The notes under the pieces are model-generated. The model had not been told where the DNA came from. It searched no databases and was given only the letters and a program-made list of their open reading frames with translations. Positions 59,436-64,000 of a stretch of DNA of 64,000 bases are shown in pieces (position 1 is the stretch's first letter; each line of letters begins with the position of its first letter). The stretch is taken from assembly GCA_028023455.1 (NCBI GenBank), contig JAQFVV010000144.1, forward strand, positions 1,180,001-1,244,000, read 5' to 3'. The translations under genes were made by a program, and so were the position numbers. The DNA comes from Epiperipatus broadwayi (taxonomy: Eukaryota > Onychophora > Udeonychophora > Euonychophora > Peripatidae).

Positions 59436-62421
59436 CACTATAGATCTATCATCTAGTTAATGATAGTTTTGATGACTCTGAATGTATTTGTTTATTGCTG
59501 CTTCTTTACTATCACGCATTTATTTTCTAATTATCTATATTCCATCATTATATTCATGAAGTATTTTATCTAACCATATATTAATATATTTATATATTAT
59601 TTTGCTGTGACTTATAGAACCATTCTTTGATGTGTTGGAGAAATCATATAACTTTAAAAGGATTTTTCATGTCAGCATTATTGTTTGACTTTTGTTTTTT
59701 CGTTTTCTCCAGCTTCTCTTATCCAATTTTAGGAATATTTATTGCAGCTTTTATTTTTCTTAATTACAACTTCTTTTTTATAATATTTGTTTTGTTACCA
59801 GATAGTTCATAAATATTAAAGACCTCATAATAATTTTTCTTATTCATATTTTTTTCTATCCATAAGAATCCATAAGTAACTAGTATAGAGATGTAGATAG
59901 TTAATTGTTAGAATTTTGGAAGAATGCACAAACTGTTTTAATACCAAAAGTATTTTCACATAAATGTTCTGAACATTCATACAGAAAAGATATACTACCT
60001 TTTTTCTATGAATGTCCAGAACATTTATATGAATATTACAATTATCCAGAAAAGAGAAAAAAATCTTTGATTTTGATTACCAAAAATATTAAAAAATCGA
60101 TGTAATTAAAGAAGTAATAAGAGATTGTCTGAAGAAAGATAAGCACCTACCCCCAAATTATTTATAGTAATTTGGTCTAGTGGAGAGAATGATATATTTA
60201 AAAATTAAAAGTTTTATATTTTAACTAGAGGAAAGGGGGAAAAAAGTCTTGGCAAAATGAATGAATCCATAGTGCTCAACTTGCTACTCGATCTTTTAAA
60301 GCAATTAACATATGCAATAAAAAAGTAAATATATAAAGAACTAGGAACCTAGAGAAAACAACACTACACTCTATACATGTAACTATAATTTTAAACAGAA
60401 TCAAAAACATTAGTTAAGTGATGTTTGCAATAAGGAATAATTCAGCTTTAGTTTGAATCAAGATTTGTAAATATAATTATGATTTAACCATCATGTCTTT
60501 ATTCTTTATTCATCAACATGAGACCATGGAGAAATCTACTTCTTTTGCAGTCTATCATCTGACTATTAATATGGTCAACAGATATATAACATGACTATTT
60601 TCTTTCTATTTATTTATATTTGTGAAATTTTGAAATCATTTATTTGGATAATATATGTAAAGCTATATATAGTTTAAGTCAGTGGTGGAGTGATGGATTT
60701 GGAAGCTAGAGATAAGAACTGAGATTTCTGGATCAAAACTCAATTTATCAGATTGCTCAAAAGTCATATGATTTCATTAGAAGCTAAATATAGTTTTTAT
60801 AAACAAATAATCCACTTATAAATGCAATGTAGCAATGAATTGCCATCATTTTTTTAATCACTACTTGCACTGTCAACTGTAAATAGCATCTGGCCATGTT
60901 TACTATACTGTATTTCAATACTATCTCAATCTGCAAATTATTTGCACTCTTTCTTTTCTGTATTATTTTGACAATCATACTACCATTTGTTAGACTATTT
61001 TTTATTATTGATATTGTAAAATGTGATTTGGAATAGGGGAATATCCTATATGAAGCATTAGTTATTATAACTTTTTAATTGTAAACTCGGATAATAAGAG
61101 ACTAATTAAACATATTTCAATGTAACTTAATATCATTTTTATGAAGTCCTTAAATATCATTAATCAGAGTTAGTTACAATCTTTTTTATCATAAGATGAC
61201 AATATCTGCTTTATTTGAAAGATATTATTATTCTTAGCAAGCATTGTTGCTAATGTAACTTTAGAAGAAAAAAAAGATAAAGAATAATAATAGTTATAGA
61301 TCAGGTTTGTGATAATTATAAGAAAAATAATTTGTGAACTACAAATATAACAACATATATTTTGTTCGTTTTTTAAAATCTGATTATTTAATTTCTTGCA
61401 ATGCAGTCTTTTATTGCAGTTGTCTTTTTTTTCTGAAATGCTTTTAACATCTTGTTTAATTGTAACTCTCTACTGTACTCTATCTCAAAAAAAAAAAAAA
61501 GAAATTGATATTATACCTCTTTAGGATATATATGAGGCAATTTTTGAAAATGTGGGCTTCTTTTTGTACAAAAATCATGTTTATATTTATTGTAATATAT
61601 ATATTTTAAGGCCTAACACTTTCATCTGCTTCACATGTTTATTCAAATTAAGATGTGCCTATATAATTTGTAAACTCCACATCATCATTTCTTGACACTA
61701 TTTTTGGAATATTACATAGTATTGTTAAGTGCTATTTTTCTATGCTTTTATGTTACATAAATGGTGATTCTTTCATATAATAAATTTAACAACCAAATTT
61801 AGTTGAATTGTTACACAAATTGACTAAATAAATAAAAACAACGGATAAAATCACATTTTTTGCTCATGATTTTGATTTATTTTGTAACAAACATGTTATC
61901 TGTACTGTTTATTGATTCTTTACCCCATAGAAATAATTCAAATTTTGCATTTTTTTTTTTTTAAAAATGTTACAATTTTTTTTTAGTATCTGTTAAAAGT
62001 GTCATTATTATAAAAAAGTTTTATTTATTTATTTAATAGAATTCACGTATTTTTCAAGTTAATGTGTTGCTTTCACTGTCTCAGAATAATATCCTTCCAA
62101 TTTTATTTTGTAAAACTAAGAATGCTACATGTTTCTTTTAAATCAAGTCATTAGTAATACAATCATTTTTAGAGAACCAGACAGGATATTTCTTTTTAAT
62201 AAACTCAAAAATAGGGTTATTAATATTCACAGCACTCTTTTAAAAGATTTATTATTCTATGCCTTAATAATGTTACAAATTCGAAAATATGTTAGCAATT
62301 ATTTGGATTTAACAATGCTTCTAAAGAACTAATATCAAATTTTGAATTGAGAATTGTTTTTTTTAAAAACACAATTATAGTTTTACTTTTGAACCTGTTG
62401 TAACGATCCGGGTTTTCCACC
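59436..62421. other. AT-rich intergenic DNA
   Basis: A 66-codon plus-strand frame at 59905-60105 (Cys/His-containing, KCSEHSYRKD and ECPEHLYEYYNYPEKRKK) shares blocks with 45.6-45.9 kb and is probably a repeat remnant. The remainder holds homopolymers only. Confidence 0.4.
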
Positions 62422-62663
62422 AGAAGAGGGGGAACACATCTAACTATAGTCGGACTTAGGGTCTTCGGGTAGGATGCTAGTAGTAATGTGATGAAGTAAC
62501 TAACCAATGATAATATTCACCTCCAGTGGCCTAGCTTTTAATTTATTCATTAAATCTGGATATAATTTAGGCTTGTTCATCCACATCTCACCCCTCTTTT
62601 GGATTCCATTACACCTCAGAATTCAAACCCCGGGAGAATGTTGCCTTTGGCTCTCTTCAGGGA
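62422..62663 (+). repeat. Dispersed repeat R1, copy b
   Basis: Aligns with 5201-5441 over its whole length (GGTAGGATGCT, TTCATCCACATCTCACCCCT, GAATTTGCC-like end). Just left, 62399-62412 reads TGTAACGATCCGGG. Its core also occurs inverted in the 1.68-kb hairpin (CCGGATCGTTATAAC), so the family may extend further or neighbour an LTR. Confidence 0.6.
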
Positions 62664-63576
62664 ATTTACTTTATATAGCAATTAATTTTTTATTGGCTTA
62701 AAATACATCAAATCCTATTGTTATGTTATATATTATAATAATGCATGTGCATGCATATATATATATATGCATATACTCAGTTAAGTAAATTGATGAGCGA
62801 GTGTATGAATGAATTTGGTAAACTAGAGACCAATTTGATTTAAAACACATTAATAAATTTTATTAATAACAGATAAAAATTGAAATTCTATTCACAAAGA
62901 AAAAGATGTGCTTATATGTGTCCCATATGCATCTCTACTATTTCAATAACTAAATTATTCATTATACCAACCCATGCACCTGATAGATGTGCATTAATAG
63001 ACACTCTATTTATAAAATCAATAAAATTAGCTAAAATACAAAAATAAAATAAAAAATATCATTTCATCGTTATAACAATCGCACAAAGCTAATGTCTAAT
63101 AGCTCTATGATCCAAATTCTGCTGGAAAGATCTTCTTTGGGGTACCCCCTTTTCCTACATACAAGTTTCCTGAAGTAGACAGATTTTCACATAAGAATGT
63201 TAGCCATTCATACCAAGTAAACTGAATGTAATGATTGTTAGTTAAACATAAGCAAATAAACAAAGAATATAAACTCTGTCCTGTATTAGTGCATGTAAAT
63301 TAATATGGAAGAGTACCAAAATTCTTAGCTCATCCCATATTAAATGATGATGATGACCGAACATCAAATCACTATAGAGGGGTTTGATCTAAATTTTATT
63401 TACAAAAACAAACAAAAAATATTTTGTAATTTAATAAACATCCCCTCCTCTGTACTATGTTATTTCTTATTGCAATATACTCTTCTGACTGCAAACACAC
63501 TGAGCTTCCAAGTGTGAGAGTAATGAAAGTAGAACTTTACAAACAAAATATATATATAACACATAATTTTGATCTT
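62664..63576. other. AT-rich intergenic DNA
   Basis: A TGCA/TA-rich palindromic patch at 62744-62775. No genes recognised. Confidence 0.5.
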
Positions 63577-63735
63577 GTTTAAATCCCCCCGATTAAAGTC
63601 TGTGATTTTAATGTTAATGCCCCCCATGGATACAGTCCATTCTGGAAAATTCCCATCATTCACCCAGACTCTGGTGACGAGCTTGAATGAGGGTGTTTCC
63701 ATTTCAAATGTCATTCTTCCTGGATGTACTTGAAC
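63577..63735 (-). CDS. Candidate exon, unidentified
   Basis: The minus strand reads VHPGRMTFEMETPSFKLV, then TRVWVNDGNFPEWTVSMGG and INIKITDFNRGD. The residue mix is balanced and the segment is distinctly less AT-rich than its surroundings. The beta-strand-like pattern suggests a secreted or lectin-like domain, but I cannot name a family. An AG before the segment could serve as acceptor. The donor is unclear because the open frame runs on into AT-rich sequence to 63460. It could be an exon, a decayed repeat or chance. Confidence 0.25.
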
Positions 63736-64000
63736 ACTTCAGATAAGATGTTAGGCATTATTCTAGGCATTATTTGTATGAGCAAGTTATATCATTATGT
63801 TTTATGGCAATTAAGGTTGGCCATATGGCACATTTAACTAACAGTATACATTGTTTAATAATTTATAAAGTAGAATGAAATTTTACTCAGCTTATTATTT
63901 GGTATTTTGCAAGTTTATGCAAAAGAAAATTTCTACCTCATCATTTCTGAGTATGTACTGGCGATAAAACTTTCCTTTTTCTTTTTGTTCAATTGAGCAC
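63736..64000. other. AT-rich intergenic DNA to window edge
   Basis: Nothing recognisable. Confidence 0.5.

Overview
This window is AT-rich (roughly 70 % or more by eye) animal-type nuclear DNA. It has no operons, no long uninterrupted host genes, many microsatellites and a dense layering of transposable elements. The combination of element types (Ty3/Gypsy, Penelope-like, RTE-like and L1/Tx1-like LINEs, hAT, mariner) points to a metazoan, most likely an invertebrate with a large intergenic space. The phylum cannot be settled from the sequence alone. No complete host protein-coding gene, rRNA or convincing tRNA was found. Three short minus-strand open segments (about 3.13-3.22, 4.16-4.30 and 63.58-63.74 kb) could be exons but are unproven.

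Layout: 0-6.8 kb is AT-rich intergenic DNA with a possible retroelement tail, a hairpin, candidate exons and one copy of a dispersed repeat R1. 6.86-8.22 kb is a DNA-transposon-like element with 28-bp terminal inverted repeats and an 8-bp target duplication. 9.4-10.6 kb is a decayed minus-strand Penelope-like retroelement. It abuts a decayed plus-strand Ty3/Gypsy pol (10.64-13.6 kb) that carries a fold-back insertion (F2). 15.3-17.16 kb is a second element with long inverted ends and a GC-richer core. 17.25-18.06 kb is a giant palindrome of family R2. 21.2-22.05 kb is a dead mariner. 22.6-24.87 kb is an antisense RTE-like LINE fragment split by a hAT transposon with a perfect 8-bp target duplication.

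25-33.5 kb is mostly featureless, with R2 fragments and small tandem repeats. 33.78-39.16 kb is the best preserved element: a near full-length two-ORF LINE (zinc-knuckle ORF1; APE endonuclease, reverse transcriptase and CCHC in ORF2) sitting inside a TAA microsatellite. A decayed relative lies at 47.6-50.6 kb. 43.39-45.10 kb is an unclassified insertion flanked by a 26-bp direct repeat. RTE-like LINE remnants occur at 46.0-46.7 kb (plus) and 52.2-53.7 kb (minus, again carrying an F2 fold-back). 57.2-59.4 kb is a second, non-autonomous hAT with an R2 palindrome nested inside it. The end of the window is AT-rich with a second R1 copy.

The most unusual signal is a recurring architecture: head-to-head inverted dimers of short repeats. 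They occur in two families, R2 and F2. The extra bases in the hairpin loop belong to one arm only, and the R2 dimers are flanked by apparent 14-bp target duplications and share one terminus. This suggests fold-back copying or template switching during reverse transcription, or an undescribed fold-back element type. The second is the LINE precisely bracketed by TAA microsatellite.
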